Shown here piece after piece: positions 15,939 through 24,680 of a stretch of DNA of 34,599 nt. The stretch's first letter is position 1; every line of letters starts with the position of its first letter. A model generated the notes under the pieces. It made no database searches and had not been told where the DNA came from. It saw only the letters and a list, made by a program, of their open reading frames with translations. The position numbers were made by a program, and so were the translations under genes. The stretch spans positions 1 to 34,599 of the forward strand of contig JAJUHJ010000022.1 of assembly GCA_029279965.1 (NCBI GenBank), written 5' to 3'. The DNA is from Phyllobacteriaceae bacterium (GTDB lineage Bacteria > Pseudomonadota > Alphaproteobacteria > Rhizobiales > Rhizobiaceae).

Positions 15939-17345
15939 TCAGGCGTTGCTCTTTGTGCGCCAGCTCTCGGCGTAGTTCTCGCGGGCTTCTCGCGCATAGG
16001 GCGTCGGCGAGACGCGCACGCGGATTTCGGCCTGCTTGTGCTTCTCGGTGGACGTCTTTTCCGTGTCGTCGGGTTCTCCCCAGACAAGCGTCAATACATC
16101 GCCTTCCTGCACATCGGCGCTAACAACACCCAGCGACAGGAAGCAGCGCTCGTTGAAGGAGTAGCCGTTGAACATAGACATGCCGACCATCTTGTCGCCG
16201 TTCATCACCATGTCGGCGCTGGAGGAAGCATAGTTGGGCTGCGGGAAGTCGAGCCACTTGTAGGGTGTGCCGTCCTCAAGACCCGACGCGATGACCTTCA
16301 GAACATCCTCGCGATTCCACTCGAACGTGACCTTCTTGCGGTTCTTCTGCTCCTTCATCTTTGTCAGCGCGTCCTTGCCGATGAAATCGGACTTCCAGCC
16401 GATATAGAAGCCGTAGCCCAACTCGAACGGATTGACGTAGTAGTCCTCGATGTTATCGCTGACAAAGCTGCCGCCGATGGAGCCGACGGCCTCGTAGCTG
16501 TCGGCGCCCAGCCATTCGCGGTATTCCTTCATCATGCCGTCGCCGGTGTAGATACCCGGCAGCGGCGAGGGGATCCAGCCCGATTCCAGCGTGTTCGTGG
16601 AATAGGCACGGCTGCCGACCTGGCGCAGATCGACGCCTACATCTTTTGCCGCCTGGAGGATCGTCGACTGGATGTAATGCTTGTCGGCGTAAGGTCCCCA
16701 GATCTCCAGCCCGGGGGCGCCGGCCATGCCGTGACGCAGCGCCTGCACCCGGCGCGAACCGATATTGATCCAGTCGACATGGAAGAATTTCACTTCCGGA
16801 ATCGGTCCGCCATTGATCTTCTCGAAGATCTTGTTGGCATCCGGCCCCTGGATCTGGAAGCGGTAATGGGTGCGGTAGATGGCCTTGCCGTCGGGGCGGC
16901 TGTCCGAACGCGGATCGTGGATCAGGCGCACCTTGAAATTGCCGATGGCCTGCTGGAACTTCACCCAGTTCGCCGTTGGAGCGCGACCGACGAGGATGAA
17001 CTTGTCGTCACGCTCGCGGAAAATGATCATGTCACCGATCACATGGCCTGCCGGCGTTACGGGAACGAAGTGCTTGGCGCGGTTCAGGTCGAAATTGGCG
17101 AAGCTGTTGATCCCGACATGATCCAGAAATGCTGCGGCATCCGGGCCTTCGACGATCAACTCGTCCATGTGATGCGACTGATCGAACAAAACGGCCGAAT
17201 CCCGCCATGCGCGCTGCTCGTCGCGCCAGTTGGAGAACTCCGGCGCGACCACCGGGTATACATACATGCCGGTTTTCGAGTTGCGCAGGAGTTTCACGGC
17301 ACCGCCGTTTTCCTTCAAAATAGCTTCAAGGCTAGAGTTGGGCAT
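15939..17345 (-). CDS. ligM: Tetrahydrofolate-dependent aromatic O-demethylase (LigM/DesA family, GcvT-like)
   Basis: This 468-residue protein resembles LigM/DesA, which move the methyl of vanillate, 3-O-methylgallate or syringate to tetrahydrofolate, leaving a catechol and methyl-tetrahydrofolate. Shared blocks include YVYPVVAPEFSNWR, AVLFDQSHHM, VGRAPTANW, RHGMAGAPGLEIWGPY and NTLESGWIPSPLP. Arg121 and Tyr248 sit close to the positions I recall as important in LigM (Arg122, Tyr247). Three consecutive ATGs follow GGGAGG; the third (17345) has the best spacing. ATGTATACAT lies 30 bp upstream, and a terminator follows. The nearby metF supports the folate cycle. Dimethylsulfoniopropionate demethylase and glycine-cleavage T protein are related alternatives but fit less well. 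The exact methoxy-aromatic substrate cannot be read from sequence. Confidence 0.88.
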   Translation of the reverse strand: MPNSSLEAILKENGGAVKLLRNSKTGMYVYPVVAPEFSNWRDEQRAWRDSAVLFDQSHHMDELIVEGPDAAAFLDHVGINSFANFDLNRAKHFVPVTPAGHVIGDMIIFRERDDKFILVGRAPTANWVKFQQAIGNFKVRLIHDPRSDSRPDGKAIYRTHYRFQIQGPDANKIFEKINGGPIPEVKFFHVDWINIGSRRVQALRHGMAGAPGLEIWGPYADKHYIQSTILQAAKDVGVDLRQVGSRAYSTNTLESGWIPSPLPGIYTGDGMMKEYREWLGADSYEAVGSIGGSFVSDNIEDYYVNPFELGYGFYIGWKSDFIGKDALTKMKEQKNRKKVTFEWNREDVLKVIASGLEDGTPYKWLDFPQPNYASSSADMVMNGDKMVGMSMFNGYSFNERCFLSLGVVSADVQEGDVLTLVWGEPDDTEKTSTEKHKQAEIRVRVSPTPYAREARENYAESWRTKSNA

Positions 17346-17374
17346 CATCATACCTCCCAATTGTTGCGGATGAA

Positions 17375-17384
17375 ATGTATACAT
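17375..17384. promoter_or_regulatory. ATGTATACAT operator upstream of ligM
   Basis: This perfect 10-base palindrome starts 30 bp before the chosen ligM start. On the minus strand TTGGAC followed 17 bases later by TATGTA gives a plausible promoter whose -10 overlaps the site. The GntR/FCD gene ends about 100 bp upstream. Confidence 0.65.
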
Positions 17385-17482
17385 ATATCTCACGCATGCG
17401 GCGTCCAATTGCAAGAGGCATTCTTGCCGCGCGGCAGGAATAGTCGCCGCGCAGTGCCGTCAAGGCCCGAACCCCGGCGCGC

Positions 17483-18217
17483 TCACTCCACGACGAGAGC
17501 GAGGCCGGGGACAGTTCCAATCAGACTGCGGTCCTTGACCATGACATATTCGAGATTATGGCGGGCAATCCGCGCATGCTCGCGAGCAATGGCTTCGGCC
17601 CGCGAGCCTTCGCGGGCGGCAATTGCGGAGACGAGCGCCTTGTGCTGTTCGTGCGCAATGTTCAATGAGCGGCGAAAGGCGATGATCTCCGCATTGTTGG
17701 GCAGGAAGGCCGACGGCGAGGCAAAGGGAAGCTGGGTTGCCCGCGCCACCTCGCGTTTGACGACCTCGCTGCCGGAAAGCGATGCCAATTGTCTGTGGAA
17801 CTCTGCATTGAGTTCAGAGTAGGCGTCGAAATCCACTTCTGAAGGCAGATCGCCGAAGCAGGCATCCAGCTTGCCGATGACTGCCTGGATGCGGGCGAGC
17901 GCGTCCGGCTCCACACCGCGTTCGGCGGCCAGACGCGCGGCCGTTCCTTCCAGCACGCCGCGCAACTCGATCGAATCGACGACATCATCGAAACCGAAAG
18001 TGCGCACCACAAAGCCGCCATTCTTTCCGCGGTCGAGGAGTCCTTCCTCGGCGAGACGCGACATGGCCTCGCGAACGGGTGTGCGCGAAATCTCGAGCTC
18101 TTCGGCCAGCGGAACCTCGAACAGCCTTGTGCCGCCCGGCAGTTGCCCGCTCAGGATCTTCTTTCTCAGTTCGATCAGCGCCCGGATCGCATGCGTTCTG
18201 GCGGATGGTTCCCGCAT
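17483..18217 (-). CDS. GntR-family regulator, FCD subfamily
   Basis: This 244-residue protein has an N-terminal winged helix of the GntR type, about residues 10-72 (RTPVREAMSRLAEEGLL). The C-terminal all-helical FCD domain has His141 (NAEFH), His192 (EQHKAL) and His214 (REHARI) as likely metal or effector ligands. FCD regulators are usually repressors released by an organic acid. The ATG at 18217 was chosen because it gives the family's normal length. The longer frame starts with a TTG inside the previous gene and would place the site GGTATACA (18255-18262) within the coding region instead of 38 bp upstream. It is the best candidate to bind the TGTATACA sites in this window, including its own. 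Confidence 0.88.
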   Translation of the reverse strand: MREPSARTHAIRALIELRKKILSGQLPGGTRLFEVPLAEELEISRTPVREAMSRLAEEGLLDRGKNGGFVVRTFGFDDVVDSIELRGVLEGTAARLAAERGVEPDALARIQAVIGKLDACFGDLPSEVDFDAYSELNAEFHRQLASLSGSEVVKREVARATQLPFASPSAFLPNNAEIIAFRRSLNIAHEQHKALVSAIAAREGSRAEAIAREHARIARHNLEYVMVKDRSLIGTVPGLALVVE

Positions 18218-18254
18218 CTTGGCCAACACCTTGTTTTCTGGTTTTGCTGCTTCA

Positions 18255-18262
18255 GGTATACA
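18255..18262. promoter_or_regulatory. GGTATACA site upstream of the GntR gene
   Basis: One base off TGTATACA and 38 bp upstream of the chosen GntR start codon, close to the 31-36 bp seen for metF, ligM and tctC. This suggests autoregulation. Confidence 0.5.
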
Positions 18263-18336
18263 CCAGCCGCGCCGATTGCGCCATTTTGCGCGATAGACGA
18301 CTTTCCCGGCGGATGGTGCATACGCTGGAACGTTCT

Positions 18337-20187
18337 TCAAATCTCGATGATGCGTGCCGAGCCGGCGTACAGTTCTTCGACAAGATCGGCCCGATTGCGC
18401 AGCACGGCCCGCTGGTTCAGAGATCCCTTGTCGGTCAACTCACCCGCCTCCATCGACGGTGGTGAATCGACCAGCAATATGCGCCGGATGAGGGTGGACG
18501 ACCCTGTGCTCTTTTGCGCCAGTTTTGCAAGCGCTGTTTTGAAGTGCTCCCGCACCTCGGGCGCCGTGAGCTGTGCGGCGGTGCCGCCATCCGGAACCAG
18601 TCGGCTGACGTTTTCCAGGTCGGGGAAAACCAATGCAGCAAGATAGGACCGGTCCGCCCCCGCAATGGCAACGTCGCGTACGACATCGCCGAAATGGTTG
18701 ATGAAAGACGCTCGCAGCGCGCCTGTGCTCACCCAGGTGCCGGTGTCGAGCTTGAAGTTTTCCGCTGTTCTGCCATCGAAAAAGAAGCCCGCCGCGGGAT
18801 CGTCCGGATCGGCAAACCGGAGCGCATCGCCGAACCTGTAGAATCCCTCTTCGTCGAAGGCAGCTTCGGTCAGCTCGGGCGCGTTCCAGTAGCCTGGCAT
18901 TATGTTCGGCCCTTTGACGCGGCCATCGAACTTGCCCTCCATCGGCACCAGTTTCAGCGTTACTCCCTGGCATGGCAGGCCCACATTGCCGGCCTCGTCC
19001 TGCGGCCAGGTACACATAAGTGTCGCCGGCGCCGTTTCCGTCGCTCCAAGACCGGTGCCGATGACCGTGCGGTACCCCGTCGTCTGGACGGAAAGGCGCT
19101 CGAGCGCGTCCCAGGTGTGTTGTGCCATGCCGGCGCCGGCATACCAGAGCATTTTCAGGTCGCGAAAGAAGCTGGCACAAAGGTCTTCATCCCTTTCCAG
19201 GTGCGGAATGAGAACCTCGAAGCCGCGTGGCACGTTGAAGTACCAGGTGGGGGAGACCTCGCGCAGATTGCGCACTGTCTTGTGTATCTCGCTGCCGGTC
19301 GGTCGACCGTCATCGATATAAAGCGTGCCGCCGTTGAACAGGGCCATGTAGAAAAGCTTGTTGCCGCCCGCCGTATGATGCCATGGGGCCCAATCGAGCA
19401 GGACGGGCGGCTCGTCCTTGAAGTAGGCATAGGTCTCGCGGACCATGATCTGGTTGGAGCAGATCATGCGATGGGTGTTGATAACGGCCTTCGGTGTGCC
19501 GGTAGACCCTGACGTGAACAGAAACTTTGCAACAGTGTCGGGTGTGATTGCGGCAAAGGCGCGCTCAACCGCTTCTCCGGCCTCGGTGGCGAGCGCCGCG
19601 CCGAAATCTTCCTCTTCACGCGTAGCGCCGTTGCCGAAGAGCCTGCGCACGGTCGGGTCTGCAACCGCATCAATGGCCGGTTTGAACCGTGAGGCGTCGT
19701 CAGCGAAGACCATGCCGGGATTGATGGCGGCAAAAACATCCTTCAGCCGGGTGAAATCGCCTGACACCAGCGAATAGGCTGGCGATACCGCCGCATAGGG
19801 AATGCCGACATGCACGGCTGCAAGCCCCAGCAGGGCGTGATCGATGCCGTTACCGGACAGGATCGCCAGCGGGGCCTTTTCGGAAAGCCCGCAATCGATG
19901 AGATACTGACCGAGGCGGCGAATTCCCTGCACTGCCTCTCCATAGGTGAGCTTGCGCCAGGCGCCGTTCTCATCGCGCTCGGCAAGGAATGTGCGCGTTG
20001 GAGTGGCTTTCGCTTGCGCAAGCAGAACATCGGTGATGCGGTCGGGGTAGGGCGGCAGCGGTTCGGTCTGCTCGATATAGATGGTGCCGTCGCCGGTCCG
20101 CCGCACGGAAATTTTCGGCTCCCAGAACCGCGTGTCACGAAAGGGCGCCGCCAGCCACGGTTTCAAATCCACCTGCGCCACTGTCAT
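18337..20187 (-). CDS. fcs: Feruloyl-CoA synthase-like acyl-CoA ligase
   Basis: This 616-residue AMP-forming ligase carries TSGSTGTPK (225-233), the ATP-binding P-loop of the family. The overall pattern (PLPPYPDRITDVL, LSGNGIDHALLGLAAVHVGIPYAAVSPAYSL, GFYRFGDALRF) matches the long feruloyl-CoA synthase group rather than general acyl-CoA ligases. It would activate a hydroxycinnamate or related aromatic acid with CoA and ATP. GGAGGAG precedes the ATG. It lies 98 bp after the AEC carrier gene on the same strand, so they may share a transcript. The usual partner, enoyl-CoA hydratase/aldolase, is not in the window, so either it lies elsewhere or the ligase serves another acid. Confidence 0.85.
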   Translation of the reverse strand: MTVAQVDLKPWLAAPFRDTRFWEPKISVRRTGDGTIYIEQTEPLPPYPDRITDVLLAQAKATPTRTFLAERDENGAWRKLTYGEAVQGIRRLGQYLIDCGLSEKAPLAILSGNGIDHALLGLAAVHVGIPYAAVSPAYSLVSGDFTRLKDVFAAINPGMVFADDASRFKPAIDAVADPTVRRLFGNGATREEEDFGAALATEAGEAVERAFAAITPDTVAKFLFTSGSTGTPKAVINTHRMICSNQIMVRETYAYFKDEPPVLLDWAPWHHTAGGNKLFYMALFNGGTLYIDDGRPTGSEIHKTVRNLREVSPTWYFNVPRGFEVLIPHLERDEDLCASFFRDLKMLWYAGAGMAQHTWDALERLSVQTTGYRTVIGTGLGATETAPATLMCTWPQDEAGNVGLPCQGVTLKLVPMEGKFDGRVKGPNIMPGYWNAPELTEAAFDEEGFYRFGDALRFADPDDPAAGFFFDGRTAENFKLDTGTWVSTGALRASFINHFGDVVRDVAIAGADRSYLAALVFPDLENVSRLVPDGGTAAQLTAPEVREHFKTALAKLAQKSTGSSTLIRRILLVDSPPSMEAGELTDKGSLNQRAVLRNRADLVEELYAGSARIIEI

Positions 20188-20285
20188 TTTCCGTTCTCCT
20201 CCAATGCGTTCTCAGCGAGTGCGCCTGCCACCGAGGCACGTAAATCCTGTTCCGCCATGGATGCGCTTTCGTCTTGCCACATCGT

Positions 20286-21224
20286 CTACCGTTGTCCGAT
20301 GAGAAGGCCAAGCACCACCGTTATTGTCGCGAGCCCGGCAAGAGTCGTCACGATCAACGTTGCCGCGGATTTCTCGCCCAAACCGAAGCGCTCGCCAAAG
20401 ATCGGATAGACGGTGATCATGGGCACGGCCGCCAGCAGGATGCCGGTTGCCGCCAGTTCTGGCGGAACGCCGCCGATCAGAAGAAAGAAACCCGCCACCG
20501 CGAGCGGATGCAGGACGAGCTTTGCAAGGGCGATCCAGGCAATGTCGCCGGTTAATCCGCCGGCCTTGATGCCGGCAATGATGCCGCCCACGGCGAAGAG
20601 TGCGCAAGGGGCGGAGGCGGCTGCGATCATGTCCACCGCGCTCGTGACCGGACCTGGAAGGGAAAGCCCCAGGAAGGACAATGCCGCCCCCAGCGCGATC
20701 GCGATGATAAGCGGCATGCGGGAAAGGCGTCCGGCTGTCTGTGCAACGGCGCTGCGCCAGGAGGTCCTGCCCTGGCTGCCTGCTTCGGCAAGCGCCAGCG
20801 CGAGCGGGATGATGAGAATATTCTCGACCAGCATCGTCAGGGGAAGGGCCGTCAGCGCCGGCGCGCCCAGCGCCAGCGAAGCCACAGGAAAGCCGATGAA
20901 ACCGGTGTTCGAAGTGGCCCCGCCTAAGCCGCCGATCGCCGCACAGGTCAATGGCTTGCCGAGCGCAATCCGCAATACCAGAAGCGCAGCGAAAAACGCC
21001 ATGAGGGAGCCCGCGCCATAGGCGGCGACATAGTTCCAGTTGAACGTCTGCCTGATGTCCTGCCGGGATAAGGCATTCAGGACCAGCGCCGGCAGGGCGA
21101 AATTCAACACGAAAACCGCAAGTCCCTCGATGTGTTCTCTGGAGGCGATCCCCACACGCGCGGCGACAAAGCCTGTACCGATCAAAAGGAGAATCGGGAC
21201 TATCAGCGCCGGAAGGTCGGTCAT
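20286..21224 (-). CDS. AEC-family transporter (auxin efflux carrier / malonate carrier type)
   Basis: This 312-residue membrane protein has about ten hydrophobic helices in two similar halves, the pattern of the auxin efflux carrier family. Family landmarks include FVLNFALPALVLNAL near the N-terminus, TSNTGFIGFPVASLALG in the middle and ILLAAVPMITVYPIF near the end. Bacterial members include malonate carriers such as MdcF and probably move organic anions. It is the first gene of a likely two-gene unit with the feruloyl-CoA-synthase-like gene. TGTATGCA lies 60 bp upstream. Direction of transport and substrate are unknown. Confidence 0.88.
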   Translation of the reverse strand: MTDLPALIVPILLLIGTGFVAARVGIASREHIEGLAVFVLNFALPALVLNALSRQDIRQTFNWNYVAAYGAGSLMAFFAALLVLRIALGKPLTCAAIGGLGGATSNTGFIGFPVASLALGAPALTALPLTMLVENILIIPLALALAEAGSQGRTSWRSAVAQTAGRLSRMPLIIAIALGAALSFLGLSLPGPVTSAVDMIAAASAPCALFAVGGIIAGIKAGGLTGDIAWIALAKLVLHPLAVAGFFLLIGGVPPELAATGILLAAVPMITVYPIFGERFGLGEKSAATLIVTTLAGLATITVVLGLLIGQR

Positions 21225-21608
21225 GAAATTCTGTCACCTCGTATGACGCCGCCCGTCGAATCGGTTTGTGGTGCTCTGGCGTTTGTATGCATAGAGGCAT
21301 CTGTCGTTGTTGTTCATGCTTCACGGGGAGAAAGTCCGCCGTTTTTTCGGTCGTGAAGATGGCATGGTGTATACACAAACGCAAACGGTCTCTTTCATGC
21401 CCTGTCGCCGGGCGCGCTTGCAAGCGTCTGATATTTAGAAGGGCTAGCCATGATCCCGCGATCATATTTGGCCGTTTGGGTGCCTGAAAGCCGCTTGGCA
21501 TTTGGCAGCGGCCTGTATACACTGCGTTGTCGGCTCCATGCTTGCCGGTTCATGGTGCCTTCATGTATGTGGTCGGGGTCAGACAGATTGAGATCGGGAG
21601 GACGTCCA
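21225..21608. promoter_or_regulatory. Divergent regulatory region with three GTATAC-type sites
   Basis: This 384-bp gap separates the AEC gene from the divergent liv operon and contains no gene I can support. It holds TGTATGCA (21284-21291, one base off), the perfect palindrome GTGTATACAC (21367-21376) and TGTATACA (21514-21521). Near the last site TTGGCA (21495-21500) and TACACT 17 bases on make a possible promoter for livJ. Three sites in one gap make looping or cooperative binding plausible. Confidence 0.65.
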
Positions 21609-22781
21609 ATGGTGAAAAAAATCGTGGTCGCGCTGGCCATGGGCTTTGGCCTTGCTGGCGGAGCCAATGCGCAGGAAACCGTGAAGATCGGCGTTATCGT
21701 GCCTTATTCAGGTCCTTTCGCCGATGCTGGCAATCAGCTCGATGCCGGCATAGAACTCTATATCCAGCAGCATGGCGATGAGGTCGCCGGCAAGAAGATC
21801 GAGATCATCCGCAAGGATACCGGCGGTCCGTCGCCGGATGTGGCCAAACGCCTGGCGCAGGAACTCGTCGTGCGGGATGGCGTCGACATTTTGGCCGGCT
21901 TTGCCTTGACCCCCGAGGCGCTCGGCGCGGCAGATGTCGCGACGCAGGCGGAGAAATTGATGGTGGTGATGAACGCGGCGACATCGGTTGTCACCGAGAT
22001 GTCACCCTACATTGTTCGCACTTCCGTCACCATCCCGCAGGTCAATTATCCCTTTGGAAAATGGGCCTATGAGAGTGGGGTGACGCAGGCGTATACGCTC
22101 GTTGCCGATTACGGTCCGGGCCATGATGCCGAGCAATCCTTCGCCAGAGGCTTCACCGAGGCCGGCGGGGAGATCATCGGGGCCGACAACACGCCGGTCG
22201 CGAATCCGGATTTCTCGGCTTACGTGCAGCGGGTGAGGGGTGCCGATCCCGAAGCCGTCTATATCTTCATTCCCGGTGGCGCCCAGCCGGCTGCGATCGG
22301 CAAGGCACTTGCCGAGCGTGGATTGACGCCGCCCGATACGAAGATCTTCGGCCAGGGCGAACTGACCCATCCAGAGGCGCTGGAAAGCATGGGCGAGAAC
22401 GCGCTCGGAATCATCACGACCTTCCATTACACGCTGGAGCGTGACGACCCGCTCAACAACGAATTCGTCGAAGCTTATCGGGAAGCCAATGACGGGCGCA
22501 GCCCCGACCTGTTTTCCATTGGCGGCTATGACGGCATGCACCTCATTTACGAGGCGTTGAAGGAAACGGAAGGGGACACCAGCGGCGACGCGCTGGTCGA
22601 GGCGGCAAAGGGCATGTCCTGGGATAGCCCGCGCGGCCCCATGTCCATCGATCCGGAAACCCGCGACGTTGTCCAGACGGTGTATATCCGAGAGGTCCAG
22701 GAGGTGGATGGCGTCTTGCAGAACGTCATCATCGATGAGATTCCGAACGTGAAGGATCCACTGCATGGAGCTGACGAATAG
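21609..22781 (+). CDS. livJ: Branched-chain-type ABC transporter substrate-binding protein
   Basis: This 390-residue periplasmic binding protein has a signal peptide (MVKKIVVALAMGFGLAGGANA) followed by VKIGVIVPYSGPFADAGNQ, the start of the LivJ/amino-amide binding fold. The ATG at 21609 follows GGGAGG; the open frame extends upstream but without a signal peptide. In proteobacteria such binding proteins also serve aromatic acids, urea or amides. The operon continues with both permeases, both ATPases and a ring-cleavage dioxygenase, so an aromatic ligand is likely here. Two TGTATACA sites lie upstream. Confidence 0.92.
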   Translation: MVKKIVVALAMGFGLAGGANAQETVKIGVIVPYSGPFADAGNQLDAGIELYIQQHGDEVAGKKIEIIRKDTGGPSPDVAKRLAQELVVRDGVDILAGFALTPEALGAADVATQAEKLMVVMNAATSVVTEMSPYIVRTSVTIPQVNYPFGKWAYESGVTQAYTLVADYGPGHDAEQSFARGFTEAGGEIIGADNTPVANPDFSAYVQRVRGADPEAVYIFIPGGAQPAAIGKALAERGLTPPDTKIFGQGELTHPEALESMGENALGIITTFHYTLERDDPLNNEFVEAYREANDGRSPDLFSIGGYDGMHLIYEALKETEGDTSGDALVEAAKGMSWDSPRGPMSIDPETRDVVQTVYIREVQEVDGVLQNVIIDEIPNVKDPLHGADE

Positions 22782-22823
22782 CGCAGCGGCGTCAGCAGCA
22801 GAAAGATCGGGCGGGGCGTTCTC

Positions 22824-23687
22824 GTGGTCGGTAATCTTGTGATCGTCATTTTCGACGGGCTCGCCTTCGGGATGTTGCTTTTCGTCCTGTCGGTGGGCCT
22901 GTCGGTCACGCTCGGGCTGATGAACTTCGTCAATCTGGCGCATGGCGCGTTTGCTATGCTGGGTGGTTATCTGGCCATCGTTGCAATGCGCCAGCTCGGT
23001 CTTCCCTTTCTCGCGGCGCTGCCTGTCGCATTTCTGGGCGCCGCCCTTATCAGCGTCCTTTTCGAACGGGCTCTTTTTCGCAGGCTTTACCGGGCAGACG
23101 CACTCAACCAGGTCCTGTTCACCATCGGGCTCGTCTTCGTTGCCGCTGCTTCAGCGGCCTATCTGTTCGGGACCGGTCAGCAGCCCATCCAACTGCCCGG
23201 CTATCTGCAAGGGGTGGTCGAGATCGGCGGGATGCGGTTCGGTGTTTACCGCATGTTCCTGATCGTGGTCGCGCTGGCGATCACCGTTCTGCTCGTCCTC
23301 GGCCTGGACTATACCCGCTTTGGCGCGCAGGTGCGCGCCTCCGTGGACAATCAGCGGGCAGCCCAGGGGCTGGGTCTCAATGTCGACACGATCTTTGCAG
23401 TCACCTTTGCGGTGGGCAGCGGACTGGCAGGCCTTGGCGGCGCGCTGGCGATCGAAATGGTGGGGCTCGATCCTTCCTTCGGCTTTCACTATCTGGTCTA
23501 TGTCCTGATCGTCGTTTCCGTAGGCGGCCTTGGGTCTATTGCGGGATCCTTTGTCGCCGCCGTCGTGCTTGGTGTCTGCGACGTCGCGGGCAAGTACTTT
23601 GTTCCGGAGATCGGCTCCTTCCTGATCTACCTGCTCCTGGTCGGCATCCTGTTCGTGCGCCCGCAAGGCCTATTCGGAAAGCGGTAA
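22824..23687 (+). CDS. livH: Branched-chain-type ABC transporter permease LivH
   Basis: This 287-residue membrane protein has about eight helices and the LivH landmarks SVGLSVTLGLMNFVNLAHGAF near the N-terminus and RASVDNQRAAQGLGLNV in the cytoplasmic loop that meets the ATPases. The start is GTG at 22824, 42 bp after livJ. It forms the inner-membrane channel with LivM. Length and composition are normal. Confidence 0.92.
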   Translation: MVGNLVIVIFDGLAFGMLLFVLSVGLSVTLGLMNFVNLAHGAFAMLGGYLAIVAMRQLGLPFLAALPVAFLGAALISVLFERALFRRLYRADALNQVLFTIGLVFVAAASAAYLFGTGQQPIQLPGYLQGVVEIGGMRFGVYRMFLIVVALAITVLLVLGLDYTRFGAQVRASVDNQRAAQGLGLNVDTIFAVTFAVGSGLAGLGGALAIEMVGLDPSFGFHYLVYVLIVVSVGGLGSIAGSFVAAVVLGVCDVAGKYFVPEIGSFLIYLLLVGILFVRPQGLFGKR

Positions 23688-23693
23688 TTTGAC

Positions 23694-24680
23694 ATGACGA
23701 CCGTCTCCCAAGCTGCAACCGATCCGCACTCCTGGCTGAGAGGACAAAGCAGGTGGTCTTACTTCGAGATTGCCTTCTGGGTCATTGCATTGCTGCCATT
23801 CTACTTCTTCCCCACCTATCTGACGCTTGCCAGCCAGATTGCCATCACGGCACTCTTCGCGATTTCCGTTGATCTCGTGCTGGGCTATGCCGGCATCATC
23901 ACGCTGGGACACGCGATGTTTTTCGGACTTGGCGCCTATGCTGCCGGCCTGATTACCAAAGCAGGCTGGGGCGAGCCGCTGACCGGCCTCGTCTTCGCGG
24001 GCGCTTTCGCCGCCCTGATAGGTTTTCTCACCAGCTTCATCATCGTACGCGTGCGCCATCTTGCGCTTATCATGATTACGCTCGGCCTCGGCTTCCTGAC
24101 GTTGGAGCTTGCCAATGCGATGAGTTGGCTGACCGGCGGAGCCGACGGTCTGCGCGGCGTTGACGTCTGGCCCATTTTTGGCTGGTTCGAGTTCGATCTT
24201 TGGGGCTACACCGCCTATTCCTATTCCCTCATCGTCCTGTTCCTGGGCGTCGTTGCAGCCCGGCGCATCGTGCATTCCGCCTTCGGCCTGTCGCTCAGGG
24301 GTGTCAGGGAAAATCTCACGCGGATGCCGGCAATCGGCTCACCCTACCGCTTCCACCTCCAGAAGATCTACACGATATCGGCCGCCTTGGCCGGCGTCGC
24401 AGGAGCCTTGCTGACGCAGACGACGGAAACCGTCTCACTTGAGACACTCAGTTTCCAACGTTCGGCGGATATCGTCGTGATGCTTATTCTTGGCGGCACG
24501 GGGCGTCTTTACGGCGGGATCATCGGCGCAATCATCTTCATGGTTGCACGGGACCAGCTTTCGGGCATGAACCCACAATATTGGTATTTCTGGATTGGAC
24601 TGCTGTTGATGGCGGTTATTTTGGTCATGCCGAATGGCATTCTGGGCGGCCTTTCCCGTCTGGCGGGAAGGAGAAGCTGA
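23694..24680 (+). CDS. livM: Branched-chain-type ABC transporter permease LivM
   Basis: This 328-residue membrane protein is of the LivM type, with the landmarks DLVLGYAGIITLGHAMFFGLGAY, LSLRGVRENLTRMPAIG and ILGGTGRLYGGIIGA. It begins 6 bp after livH, and its stop overlaps the next start (TGATG). It forms the second half of the channel with LivH. No unusual features were seen. Confidence 0.92.
   Translation: MTTVSQAATDPHSWLRGQSRWSYFEIAFWVIALLPFYFFPTYLTLASQIAITALFAISVDLVLGYAGIITLGHAMFFGLGAYAAGLITKAGWGEPLTGLVFAGAFAALIGFLTSFIIVRVRHLALIMITLGLGFLTLELANAMSWLTGGADGLRGVDVWPIFGWFEFDLWGYTAYSYSLIVLFLGVVAARRIVHSAFGLSLRGVRENLTRMPAIGSPYRFHLQKIYTISAALAGVAGALLTQTTETVSLETLSFQRSADIVVMLILGGTGRLYGGIIGAIIFMVARDQLSGMNPQYWYFWIGLLLMAVILVMPNGILGGLSRLAGRRS

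Noticed and set aside
17255-17262. GGTATACA inside the ligM coding region
   Set aside because: It encodes part of the conserved YVYPVV stretch of the protein, so it is explained by coding. The same holds for GTATAC at 22090-22095 (livJ) and 29332-29337 (tctAB).
15939-17345. Glycine-cleavage T protein or dimethylsulfoniopropionate demethylase as the identity of the LigM-like gene
   Set aside because: The conserved blocks match LigM/DesA as I recall them, the length is about 470 rather than 360-380 residues, and metF is nearby while glycine-cleavage partners are absent.
16038-17822. Long plus-strand open frame (594 codons) opposite ligM
   Set aside because: It is the antisense of ligM and part of the GntR gene; the minus-strand products are recognisable families.
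20212-21522. Minus-strand open frame of 436 codons overlapping the AEC gene
   Set aside because: It is in another frame of the AEC transporter gene and its translation lacks membrane segments or known motifs.
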